This document shows positions 16,905 to 24,777 of a stretch of 37,763 nucleotides of DNA, piece by piece. The translations under genes were made by a program, and so were the position numbers. The notes under the pieces are model-generated. The model had not been told where the DNA came from. It was given only the letters and a program-made list of their open reading frames with translations, and searched no databases. This DNA comes from Rhodospirillaceae bacterium (GTDB lineage: Bacteria > Pseudomonadota > Alphaproteobacteria > UBA8366): NCBI GenBank assembly GCA_002715005.1, contig PAXN01000004.1, positions 16,616-54,378 on the forward strand. Direction: 5' to 3'. Positions within the stretch are counted from its first letter, which is position 1; every line of letters begins with the position of its first letter.

Positions 16905-18080
16905 ATGGCTGAAGATTCGGTATATCTTGACTATCAGGCTTCCACCCCGCTCGACCCAAGGGTACGGGAATCTATGCTCGTGTGGTTTGGTGAGAAGTTC
17001 GGTAACCCGCATTCGAATGACCATGTGTATGGATGGGCTGCCGAGGAAGCAGTTGAAACCGCGCGTACGCAAGTCGCATCACTAATTGGCGCTAAGCCAC
17101 GGGAAATTATTTTCACATCCGGCGCAACCGAATCTAATAATATTGCCGTCAAAGGCGTTGCGCGTGCGCTTCGGGGAAAGCGTGATCACGTTGTAACGAT
17201 TGTCACCGAGCATAAATGTGTGCTCGAGAGCTGCCAGCGGCTGGAACGAGAAGGGACGCAAGTGACCTATTTGCCAGTCGAGCGGAATGGCTTGCTTGAT
17301 CTTAATCGTCTGGAGGATACGCTCGATGAGCAGACGGCTTTGGTATCAATCATGGCTGCCAACAATGAAATCGGTGTTATTCAACCGATGGTTGACATTG
17401 CCGCGCTTTGCAAAAAAGTCGGCGCACGACTGCATTCGGATGCGGCGCAGGCTGTTGCAAAAATCCCTATCAATGTGAATGAAATAGGCTTGGATCTGCT
17501 GAGCATAAGTAGCCATAAGATATATGGGCCTATGGGTATCGGCGCACTCTATATGCGGCAGAAACCAAAAGTCCCGATTGAACCTTTGATGGACGGCGGT
17601 GGGCAGGAACGCGGCCTGAGGTCAGGCACTGTTCCAGTACCTCTTGCAGTTGGGTTTGGCGCTTGTTGTTCTATTGCAGCGGATGAGATGACTGGTGAGG
17701 CTAAACGGATTCTTGGCCTACGCACACGCTTTCTGGATCGTATAAAGAGAGCTATAAATGATATTCACCTTCACGGTGATTTGGAGCAGCGCATACCGGG
17801 TAACCTAAATCTTTCTTTTGCCAACATTGATGCTCAAGATTTAATGATGCGTTTATCCCGCGTCTCGGTTTCGACCGGATCAGCGTGTTCAACAGCCACG
17901 GTTCAGGCATCGCATGTTTTGCAGTCACTCGGCATTGAACAACATCTGTTGCATAATGCTATACGTATTGGGTTTGGCCGGTTTACGACGGAAGCTGAAG
18001 TAGATTTTGCGGTTGATGAGATGGCTCGTGCGGTGATGTCACTTCGTAAATCTGCGCAAGTATACGAGCGTGTGGATTGA
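16905..18080 (+). CDS. iscS: Cysteine desulfurase IscS
   Basis: The main group I cysteine desulfurase. ATG 16905 is chosen over an in-frame start at 16851 because AAGGA lies just upstream and the protein then starts with the usual YLDYQASTPLDPRV. PLP lysine is Lys205 (SSHKIYGP), with GGGQERGLRSGT (231-242); the persulfide cysteine is Cys328 (STGSACSTATVQASHVL). At 391 residues it is a little short. It ends LRKSAQVYERVD and lacks the extended C-terminal tail that E. coli IscS uses to dock the scaffold IscU. The stop codon overlaps the ferredoxin ATG by one base (TGATG). Confidence 0.93.
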   Translation: MAEDSVYLDYQASTPLDPRVRESMLVWFGEKFGNPHSNDHVYGWAAEEAVETARTQVASLIGAKPREIIFTSGATESNNIAVKGVARALRGKRDHVVTIVTEHKCVLESCQRLEREGTQVTYLPVERNGLLDLNRLEDTLDEQTALVSIMAANNEIGVIQPMVDIAALCKKVGARLHSDAAQAVAKIPINVNEIGLDLLSISSHKIYGPMGIGALYMRQKPKVPIEPLMDGGGQERGLRSGTVPVPLAVGFGACCSIAADEMTGEAKRILGLRTRFLDRIKRAINDIHLHGDLEQRIPGNLNLSFANIDAQDLMMRLSRVSVSTGSACSTATVQASHVLQSLGIEQHLLHNAIRIGFGRFTTEAEVDFAVDEMARAVMSLRKSAQVYERVD

Positions 18081-18415
18081 TGGCGAAAGTTGTGTTTATT
18101 ACCGCCGACGGCAGTCGAAGGGAAGTCAACGCTCCGACTGGTTTCTCTTTGCTAGATATAGCGCATCGCAATGATATCAATATTGAAGGCGCTTGTGAGG
18201 GACAGATGGCGTGTTCCACATGCCATGTTGTTATAGATTCTGATTGGCATGCCAAGCTTTCCCCACCCTCGGAGGAGGAAGAGGACTTGCTTGATTTGGT
18301 GTTTGGCTTGACTAGAACATCACGGCTTGCTTGCCAGGTGACGATGACCGATACGCTCGATGGCCTTACCGTTAAATTGCCACGTCGTACTCGTAATTTG
18401 CTTCTCGAAGATTAG
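18080..18415 (+). CDS. fdx: ISC-type [2Fe-2S] ferredoxin
   Basis: An adrenodoxin-like electron carrier of 111 residues. The cluster ligands are Cys39, Cys45, Cys48 (CEGQMACSTC) and Cys85 (SRLACQV), the spacing of the ISC ferredoxin. It supplies electrons for cluster assembly on the scaffold in known systems. The ATG at 18080 shares a base with the iscS stop, so the two are translationally coupled. The usual iscU, iscA, hscB and hscA genes are absent between iscS and fdx. Confidence 0.93.
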   Translation: MAKVVFITADGSRREVNAPTGFSLLDIAHRNDINIEGACEGQMACSTCHVVIDSDWHAKLSPPSEEEEDLLDLVFGLTRTSRLACQVTMTDTLDGLTVKLPRRTRNLLLED

Positions 18416-18550
18416 AAATATTCTCAAAGTTTTTGCATTTTCAATATTTAAACCCGAATTTTAAGAAGGTCGCGATTTGTCGCTCGTTATATATTACAGG
18501 TTTTATATCGAACGATTTACCGAGTTTAGGAATCGGAGGAGGAGCGTTTC

Positions 18551-19222
18551 ATGAAAGGGACAGGTTTGTTCGAAAGGTTAAAAGCATCCTGCGCCGACAG
18601 CTGGCAACGTTATATTCGCCATGATTTTATAAGGCAGCTTGGGGCCGGCACGCTGCCGAAAACTGCATTTCGACATTATTTATCTCAGGATTATGTTTTT
18701 TTAATTCACTTCTCGCGAGCCTATGCATTAGCGGCCTATAAGGCGGAAAATCTTAGTGAAATTCGTCAAGCCGCTGAGACAGTAACGGCACTAGCGTGTC
18801 ATGAAATGCAACTCCATATAAGCTATTGTAGTGAGTTGGGTATTAGCGAAGTAGAATTGGAGAAGACGCCCGAGGCGACGGCTAACTTGGCTTACACCAG
18901 GTTTGTGCTTGAGCGAGGCCAGGCTGGTGATCTACTCGATTTGCACGTGGCATTATCACCCTGCGTGATTGGTTATGCAGAGATTGGCCAATGGTTAGGG
19001 GAAGAGGTGCCAGCCACGCTTAGCGATCATCCTTATGGAAAATGGATCGAGATGTACTCTGGAGAGGAATATCAGGATGTCGCATCTGGTGCCGTTACGT
19101 TTTTAGACGAGCTAGGTAAAAGGCGAGGAGGCGATGCACGTTTTGATAGCTTAGCAAAGAATTTTAAGACTGCAACAGAGCTTGAAATTGGCTTTTGGCA
19201 AATGGGCCTCGACGCTACCTAA
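18551..19222 (+). CDS. tenA: TenA-family aminopyrimidine aminohydrolase/thiaminase II
   Basis: Salvages thiamin breakdown products by releasing hydroxymethylpyrimidine from aminopyrimidines, in the cytoplasm. The all-helical 223-residue protein has Asp47-Tyr48 (SQDYVFL), the catalytic Cys138 in LSPCVIGYAEIG and the late glutamate Glu212 (LEIGFWQMGL), in the positions typical of TenA. A strong GGAGGAGGAG ribosome site precedes ATG 18551. It stands 135 bases after fdx. I looked for a TPP riboswitch in that gap and saw none. Confidence 0.92.
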   Translation: MKGTGLFERLKASCADSWQRYIRHDFIRQLGAGTLPKTAFRHYLSQDYVFLIHFSRAYALAAYKAENLSEIRQAAETVTALACHEMQLHISYCSELGISEVELEKTPEATANLAYTRFVLERGQAGDLLDLHVALSPCVIGYAEIGQWLGEEVPATLSDHPYGKWIEMYSGEEYQDVASGAVTFLDELGKRRGGDARFDSLAKNFKTATELEIGFWQMGLDAT

Positions 19223-19615
19223 ATAAATTCTGAATGATTTCTGCCAAGTGCCGACAGAATGCATCTAGAATTAGCCAATTGGTTCGATCAGCGAAAAGGG
19301 CCACATTCGCTAGAAAGGGTCTGCCGCCTATAGAAATTGAAACTGCTTCACTTCCTATATCTTAGGACGAGACGTCAAACGTATTCCTGTGTGGCGAGAG
19401 AAAGACCTTACCGTTCGTCGCGAACGCAAAGGGACCGGGCGAAAAAATCATGGTGAGTACGTTCCCTATCGGGATAATATCATTGAAAGTACCTCGCCAG
19501 GATTCTTGTTTGAGAAACTTCGAATAAGGAGCTGATATTCGTTAAGCAGTGCCGTTTTTGGTTATTCGTGTGATCCTGCGATTGTCTTTGCTTTGGGAGG
19601 GATTATATTGCCGCT
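19223..19615. other. Gap between tenA and mnmA with a possible gene remnant
   Basis: One frame on the + strand is open from 19341 to 19535 (about 64 codons, including YILGRDVKRIPVWREKDL and later HGEYVPYRDNIIES). It looks protein-like but has no ATG or ribosome site; GTG 19389 is the only start. I do not recognise it. It contains a small inverted repeat CGTTCG-TCG-CGAACG at 19412-19426. Confidence 0.3.
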
Positions 19616-20749
19616 ATGGAAAAGCTTGTCACTCATAAAAAACCTGCAGATACGAAAGTGGTGGTTGCCATGTCGGGCGGGGTCGATTCATCGGTTACCG
19701 CGGCTCTTTTGGTAGAGGCTGGCTACGATGTAGTGGGGATTACGCTGCAGCTTTATGATCATGGTGCGGCAGTCACAAAGAAGGGTGCGTGTTGCGCAGG
19801 ACAAGATATTTACGACGCTCGAAATGTAGCGGATCAATTAGGAATCTCCCATTATGTACTCGATTACGAAAGCCGATTTCGAGACTCAGTGATAGAGGAG
19901 TTTGCCGATTCTTATCATGCGGGTGAAACACCGGTACCATGTATTCGTTGTAATCAAACGGTTAAATTCCGTGACCTTTTGTTGACGGCAAAAGACCTTA
20001 AAGCAGATGCCCTAGCGACAGGGCATTATATAAAGCGTGTGGAAGGTGAATCCGGGCCTGAGCTCCACCGAGCCGAAGATGCTCTTCGTGACCAAAGCTA
20101 TTTTCTTTTTGCCACAACAACTGAACAACTGGAATTTCTGCGGTTTCCCCTTGGTGGTTTGCCAAAATCAGACACTCGGGCACATGCAAGCCGCTTTGAC
20201 TTGCCCGTAGCAGACAAACCAGACAGCCAAGATATTTGCTTTGTGCCGAATGGTTCCTACGCCAACATTGTTGAAAAATTGCGGCCCGAGGCGATAGAAG
20301 CTGGAGAGATTGTTGACTTAGACGGCAATGTCATTGGCCATCACGAGGGTATTATTCGGTTTACTATCGGTCAACGTCGCGGTCTCGGTATCGGTGGTCG
20401 GGACGAGAATTCTGAGCCGCTTTATGTGATACGCTTGGAACCAAATCTAAAGCGCGTAGTTGTGGGGCCGCGTGAAGCACTTGCCGTAAATGCTATTTCT
20501 TTGAAAGAGGTTAATTGGCTAGGAGAAGGAAGCGAAGCAGTGTCGAACCCGGGAATATCAGTAAAATATCGTTCTATGATGGAACCTGTGCCAGCGATAA
20601 TTTGCCTTGAGGCTACTGGTAATGCCGCTCAAGTTTCGTTTGATGAACCACAGTACGGCATATCTTCGGGGCAAGCTTGTGTGTTTTATAAAGGTGAACG
20701 GGTGATGGGTGGAGGATGGATTGTCGGTAATCAACGATTTGCAGACTAG
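19616..20749 (+). CDS. mnmA: tRNA-specific 2-thiouridylase
   Basis: Puts the sulfur on U34 of tRNA-Lys, -Glu and -Gln, using sulfur that comes from IscS. The 377-residue protein has the PP-loop [15 protein letters not shown] (18-32), Cys109/Cys112 ([11 protein letters not shown]; Cys112 matches the E. coli nucleophile position) and the second catalytic cysteine Cys208 (SQDICFVP). The tRNA-binding part includes [13 protein letters not shown] (249-261) and the C-terminal barrel ends [18 protein letters not shown]. Encoding it near two cysteine desulfurases fits its sulfur need. Confidence 0.96.
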   Translation: MEKLVTHKKPADTKVVVAMSGGVDSSVTAALLVEAGYDVVGITLQLYDHGAAVTKKGACCAGQDIYDARNVADQLGISHYVLDYESRFRDSVIEEFADSYHAGETPVPCIRCNQTVKFRDLLLTAKDLKADALATGHYIKRVEGESGPELHRAEDALRDQSYFLFATTTEQLEFLRFPLGGLPKSDTRAHASRFDLPVADKPDSQDICFVPNGSYANIVEKLRPEAIEAGEIVDLDGNVIGHHEGIIRFTIGQRRGLGIGGRDENSEPLYVIRLEPNLKRVVVGPREALAVNAISLKEVNWLGEGSEAVSNPGISVKYRSMMEPVPAIICLEATGNAAQVSFDEPQYGISSGQACVFYKGERVMGGGWIVGNQRFAD

Positions 20750-20870
20750 GCAAAATCCAAAACAATCCAAAAGATTAAGACTTATGACAATTTCATATTG
20801 TTTAGCTAAAACGTAAATGTTGGCCCATGTTAGACCCACTTTTTCTTTTAGTACGGTTCTTGCAGAATGC

Positions 20871-20899
20871 TTGACAGTAAAGATCCCGAGCAGTATCTG
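20871..20899 (+). promoter_or_regulatory. Sigma-70 promoter of the tRNA gene
   Basis: TTGACA at 20871-20876, a 17-base spacer, and TATCTG at 20894-20899. Predicted transcription start is near 20906, about 13 bases before the mature tRNA. Perfect -35 and good spacing. Confidence 0.65.
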
Positions 20900-20918
20900 C
20901 TACGGCCTTGAAGTGTGC

Positions 20919-20995
20919 GGCGGAGTAGCTCAGTTGGTTAGAGCAGTGGAATCATAATCCATGTGTCCGGGGTTCAAATCCCTGCTCCGCCACCA
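20919..20995 (+). tRNA. tRNA-Met (CAT), elongator
   Basis: A 77-base cloverleaf with encoded CCA. Acceptor stem GGCGGAG/CTCCGCC, D-arm GCTC...GAGC, anticodon stem GTGGA/TCCAT with loop ATCATAA (anticodon CAT at 20953-20955), T-arm CGGGG-TTCAAAT-CCCTG, discriminator A then CCA. The first acceptor base pair G-C argues against initiator tRNA. A tRNA-Ile with lysidine is less likely given its overall similarity to alphaproteobacterial elongator tRNA-Met. Confidence 0.95.
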
Positions 20996-21314
20996 AAAAC
21001 TCCAAGGAAAAACAGAGCTGAAACACTTGGATAATGTGTGCAGTAAGTCAGTTTCCGTAAAAATATGCTGTGTCTTGATGTTGTGTTTTCATGAATTTTT
21101 CCCACCGTTCTCCATCCTTAGTTGGGGTATCTTGCAACATTAACTAAAAAATGTTGGGTCTAATAAGGTCTCTGAGCAGCGGTTGGCTTTATGTTTGCCA
21201 AACTTGGTTAGTCTAGTTTCCACAGGTATAGCTTTCAAAGCCAACGCCTCTAACTAATATCTTCCTGGTCTATCCATTACTGCCCTGAAAGGGTTATCGA
21301 CGAGGAGATGGACT
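20996..21314. other. Gap before the envelope gene cluster, with a possible promoter
   Basis: No gene seen. TTGGTT (21204-21209) and TATAGC (21227-21232) with a 17-base spacer could be the promoter for the cluster that starts at 21315. No copy of the tRNA 3' end, as expected for an integration site, was seen here or at the end of the window. Confidence 0.35.
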
Positions 21315-21764
21315 ATGCTTCGGAAAGGCGGATATAGCGCTACGGACAATGCGATGACGGAGATCGCGCTGGCATTGGCTATGGGGTTTTTTGCGATAAT
21401 GGTGCTTGCCATAGTGTCGATGGGTGCCGGCGCAACAACGCCAAACGGGGCCGAGGAGATACCTAACAAGAAGCGAATTATGACTTCCGCCTTGGCATCT
21501 GCCTCTTCGCCCGATGCGATGGGTACGACAACAGTTTCCTCCAAAGATAGGCTCGTCATCTTCTATGACGGACGCTTTTACGACGATACTCTCAAGAAAA
21601 TTCTCCCTGAAAACTTAGGTCGGGGCGGTCGGGTCATCTTAGCCGTCCCGCCCACTCTTTCCATGTCGGAATCGCTCGGTGCTCGGGCGGAAGTAAGTAC
21701 AAGGGACCTCATCGTGACTACACTTGATCGTGCGTGGATGAAACGGCTGAAGGATTTGCGATAA
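21315..21764 (+). CDS. Small inner-membrane protein with MotB/TolR-like N-terminal helix
   Basis: 149 residues. The N-terminus DNAMTEIALALAMGFFAIMV (12-31) is a single membrane helix preceded by an aspartate in the pattern D-x-x-M-T. In MotB and its relatives this pattern (DFMT) carries the proton-binding Asp of a stator channel. A linker of about 30 residues follows, then a periplasmic domain (about 78-149: RLVIFYDGRFYDD and GGRVILAVPPTLS) reminiscent of ExbD/TolR in size and strand pattern. The family call is inference from this pattern; no known member is named. GAGGAG precedes the ATG. It starts the cluster and overlaps the next gene as TAATG. A MotA/TolQ-like partner lies at 28237. Confidence 0.6.
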   Translation: MLRKGGYSATDNAMTEIALALAMGFFAIMVLAIVSMGAGATTPNGAEEIPNKKRIMTSALASASSPDAMGTTTVSSKDRLVIFYDGRFYDDTLKKILPENLGRGGRVILAVPPTLSMSESLGARAEVSTRDLIVTTLDRAWMKRLKDLR

Positions 21765-22597
21765 TGATGAAGATAATTGTGCGTAGACTTACTGCGGTTT
21801 TCACTCTTGCGGTGGTGCTGGCTTGTTTTGGAGCGGTCCGTGATGCCACGGCGGAACGATCCGAAATGGGACCCAAGAAAATTCAACGGTTAGTCGCAAC
21901 GATAGCGGCGAGAAACGGCACCGTGCCACCGGCGCTAGCTCTCGCTGTTGCACAGGTGGAATCGAATTTTCGTGCCGATGCTAAAAGCCCTGTGGGTGCG
22001 CAAGGCGTGATGCAAATAATGCCTGCGACAGCAAAAGGGGTTTTCAATATTTCTGCTGACCATCTGCGAGATCCAAAAATAAACGTCCGCATTGGCGTTT
22101 CCTATTTGGAACGTCTTTATAGACAGTATGGCGGCCGTTGGGATTTGGCCCTTTCTCATTATAACGGCGGATCGCTGAAGCGCCAAAACGGTCGGTACGT
22201 TGCACATAGCTACACGCGAGGCTACGTGGCGAAGGTAATGCGTTACTGGCGCCAATTTCAACGGACATCAACGGCTATTTATCTTGCGCGCGTTGATCAA
22301 AAGGCACCTACTATCCGTTTCCTACCTACTGGTGGCAAGATGACAACGCAGCAGGCAAGGGCCATCAGCAATGGTTGGTGGGAGAGGAAACTTAGTTGGC
22401 GTCAATATTTAAATATTGCTGATCGGTTATTGAGTCGCGAGCTAACGAAAAGTCCGACTAGCCGGGTTCTAAAACCGCAGATGCGAGAGGTGGTTGGGAC
22501 CCAAAGCAAAGAGGTGCTGCATAACGACGCGCCTCTACGTTTTCACTCCGAAAGCTCTTTACCCGGTGATTTGTATAAAACTCCGCGATTTATGTAA
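21764..22597 (+). CDS. Secreted lytic transglycosylase (SLT family)
   Basis: Cuts peptidoglycan glycan strands, probably making room for an envelope complex. ATG 21764 overlaps the previous stop. The 277-residue protein has a signal peptide (1-30, ending DATA) and a lysozyme-like domain with catalytic Glu66 (AQVESNF), GAQGVMQIMPATA (78-90), INVRIGVSYLERLY (106-119) and LALSHYNGG (128-136). The C-terminal 110 residues are unlike known SLT extensions. Translational coupling to the MotB/TolR-like gene argues that both act together. Confidence 0.88.
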   Translation: MMKIIVRRLTAVFTLAVVLACFGAVRDATAERSEMGPKKIQRLVATIAARNGTVPPALALAVAQVESNFRADAKSPVGAQGVMQIMPATAKGVFNISADHLRDPKINVRIGVSYLERLYRQYGGRWDLALSHYNGGSLKRQNGRYVAHSYTRGYVAKVMRYWRQFQRTSTAIYLARVDQKAPTIRFLPTGGKMTTQQARAISNGWWERKLSWRQYLNIADRLLSRELTKSPTSRVLKPQMREVVGTQSKEVLHNDAPLRFHSESSLPGDLYKTPRFM

Positions 22598-22669
22598 CTA
22601 CATATAATAGTAGTAACAATGTTAAAGTCATCCAGTTACTCACGCGATCAAGGGACATAAATAGGGATC

Positions 22670-24184
22670 ATGAAGACTGAACTGTTTAAAGCACAGCAAA
22701 GTGATGCGTTGAGAGATGTATTTTCGTATTTGGCCGAGTCCTGTGAATTGGATAGCTCGGGTTACGGGGAACCAAGACGCAAATACGGTCCACGAACACT
22801 GCGATTTCTCTCCGCCGCAATTGTCTGTCGCTCCTATGATAAGATACTATACCGGCTATGCCATCTTACGCGTGCAGTAATGCTTGCCGATCGTCAGGGG
22901 CAGTACGATAAATTTTTTTTCGGGGACCGCAGTCCGGGCCGCGTTGACGGTGCAGCAGGATTTTTTCTCGACTATCAATCTGATACGAATAGAAAATCCG
23001 GTTTGCTCAGGGCTAATCCCGACGGAATTGTGATTGACTATGACGCTTCCGCGAAATCTGCGTTCGAAATTAGCTATAAACAAATACCACTCCTTGCGGC
23101 GATGCTCGAATTTCTCGTCTCCACTGTTGATTATGGTGAAATACACGAAATTTTTACTGGGTTAGATGAAGACAAAGTAACGCAAAAAGAGATCAGCGAA
23201 AGGAGCAAGCGATTATCAAAGGCGCTCTACGCTTATTTGGCAAAGCACCTAACGCCCGCCCAAAAACAGACAAAGTTTCAAAATATTTACAGGTACCTTG
23301 AAGGTAACTTGGGGTCATCTTTCGAGGAAGGAATGATCGACGATCAGTGCATAATCGATTTTTGGCTGAAAGAGTCGGTTGCGGGATCTACAAATATGTC
23401 TGACTTCAAGCAGTTCCGTACCGTATTTCTGGCATTTCTCCGATTTGTAGATCTTATGCGCGATGCAGAGGACCTAAGCTGTTTTGAGAACACACTTCCA
23501 TTCGGTACTGACCGCGATGCTGGTGAGTGGGAACCGGCCATGGAAGACGAATCCTATATGGCAACGAAGGTGGCGGACACCCAAGAGGATCCCCTGGACT
23601 TGCTTGCAATTGAACCGGCAAATGCGATTAAGTTTCTTAATGATACAGAAGCCAAATTGATAAAACTGCCAATTGAAGAAAAATTTGCCGGACGGTTTAT
23701 TCATTCCTACATGCGGTCCGAAATTTTCGGTCAGGCGCAGAACCGATTGACGCAGGTCTTGCGCTCCAATGCCAATGATTTGGGCCCATTGCTGAATAAC
23801 CCGACTTCTGAATCCTATAGCCAACGCATTGAGAAATTACGGCAGCTTGATAAGCATCTCGCTGATCTGTTGCTTGCGATTGCATTTGTTTTGCAGCGTG
23901 ACTGCCCGCGTGCTGAACAGGTTATCGTAAAGAGCTTAGATTTTAAAACGTTGTCCCAGGGCAAGCAGGTACTCGAAAAACTCAGTCGCAAAGGGTTCGA
24001 TGCTGCCAAGCGAGGTGATCCAGAGGCAACGGTCGCATTCGAGGTGGCATCCTCCCCATTAAGTGTAATTCGGGAGCGACTTAAGTCTTTGTTGCAAAGA
24101 TTTGCAGATGACGATTTTTGGCAGGGCATATTCGAGGCGGATCAGGAAGTTTTTATCGAACAATTCAAGCGTTTGTATGGGTGA
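22670..24184 (+). CDS. Conserved-looking cytoplasmic protein of unknown function, 504 residues
   Basis: No family recognised. No signal peptide or membrane helix, so probably cytoplasmic. Predominantly helical and charged, with an acidic middle (about 280-315, rich in Asp and Glu) that may separate two helical halves. ATG follows AGGG at good spacing. It lies 72 bases after the transglycosylase gene and 6 bases before the next gene, so it belongs to the cluster. A soluble regulator or cytoplasmic base of the proposed envelope complex would fit, as inference only. Confidence 0.8.
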   Translation: MKTELFKAQQSDALRDVFSYLAESCELDSSGYGEPRRKYGPRTLRFLSAAIVCRSYDKILYRLCHLTRAVMLADRQGQYDKFFFGDRSPGRVDGAAGFFLDYQSDTNRKSGLLRANPDGIVIDYDASAKSAFEISYKQIPLLAAMLEFLVSTVDYGEIHEIFTGLDEDKVTQKEISERSKRLSKALYAYLAKHLTPAQKQTKFQNIYRYLEGNLGSSFEEGMIDDQCIIDFWLKESVAGSTNMSDFKQFRTVFLAFLRFVDLMRDAEDLSCFENTLPFGTDRDAGEWEPAMEDESYMATKVADTQEDPLDLLAIEPANAIKFLNDTEAKLIKLPIEEKFAGRFIHSYMRSEIFGQAQNRLTQVLRSNANDLGPLLNNPTSESYSQRIEKLRQLDKHLADLLLAIAFVLQRDCPRAEQVIVKSLDFKTLSQGKQVLEKLSRKGFDAAKRGDPEATVAFEVASSPLSVIRERLKSLLQRFADDDFWQGIFEADQEVFIEQFKRLYG

Positions 24185-24190
24185 TTTGGT

Positions 24191-24754
24191 ATGAGTATAA
24201 CATGGAATAAAATCTCTAAAGAGCGTAAAGAGCGCATGGAACTAGCTTTCGAGCAGTTACACCTTGTTGACCTTATGGTCGACCAGCAATTAAATGCAAT
24301 CGACGCTGCAGATGAGCGTCCTGTTGGGTTTCAGGACCTCTATTCGGCCGCGGTTCAGCCCGAGGTGGCGATAAATGGCCGTATTGCAGATGCACTTGAG
24401 AATAATCCAAAATTGCGGCGGGATTTTGAGACGTTGCTGCAACAGACCGGCATTGCATGGTTTCCTGTTGCGGCCGCTGCCGAGACGGCAACGCTCGACG
24501 AGCGTGATGAAGCGTCTTTCCTCATTCGTATCCGTCCTTCGAAGGCAAATGAGGATCAGGTTTATGTTTTGGTTCGCCTGAAGGAACCGTCGGCAGTACA
24601 GCCACATGCTATTATTGCCTTGCCGCCAGAGGGTGTTCCGATAAAGAAAACTTTGCCGGTAGCGGTAGATAGCATGTTTCAATTATTGATGCAGCGGGAT
24701 GAACCTCTGGTGCGTGCGATACAAGACCGCAGATCAAAGCTGTCGCTCCAATAG
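24191..24754 (+). CDS. Unknown cytoplasmic protein, 187 residues
   Basis: No family recognised with confidence. Residues 55-85 (PEVAINGRIADALENNPKLR...FETLLQQ) resemble the helical segment seen at the start of anti-sigma-factor-like proteins, but no zinc ligands are present. The second half is a mixed sheet region (ASFLIRIRPSK, QVYVLVRLKEP). No signal peptide or membrane helix. It starts 6 bases after its neighbour and is followed after 23 bases by the Lon-like membrane protein, so all three were probably co-transcribed. Confidence 0.75.
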   Translation: MSITWNKISKERKERMELAFEQLHLVDLMVDQQLNAIDAADERPVGFQDLYSAAVQPEVAINGRIADALENNPKLRRDFETLLQQTGIAWFPVAAAAETATLDERDEASFLIRIRPSKANEDQVYVLVRLKEPSAVQPHAIIALPPEGVPIKKTLPVAVDSMFQLLMQRDEPLVRAIQDRRSKLSLQ

Positions 24755-24777
24755 TATAGTTAGTAGGTAAGATCGCC

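Noticed and set aside
18416-18550. TPP riboswitch ahead of tenA
   Set aside because: The conserved CTGAGA and ACC-TGA elements are not present in the gap.
20919-21314. tRNA-Met as integration site for the envelope cluster
   Set aside because: No integrase gene and no second copy of the tRNA 3' end was seen, and the cluster's base composition resembles the housekeeping genes.
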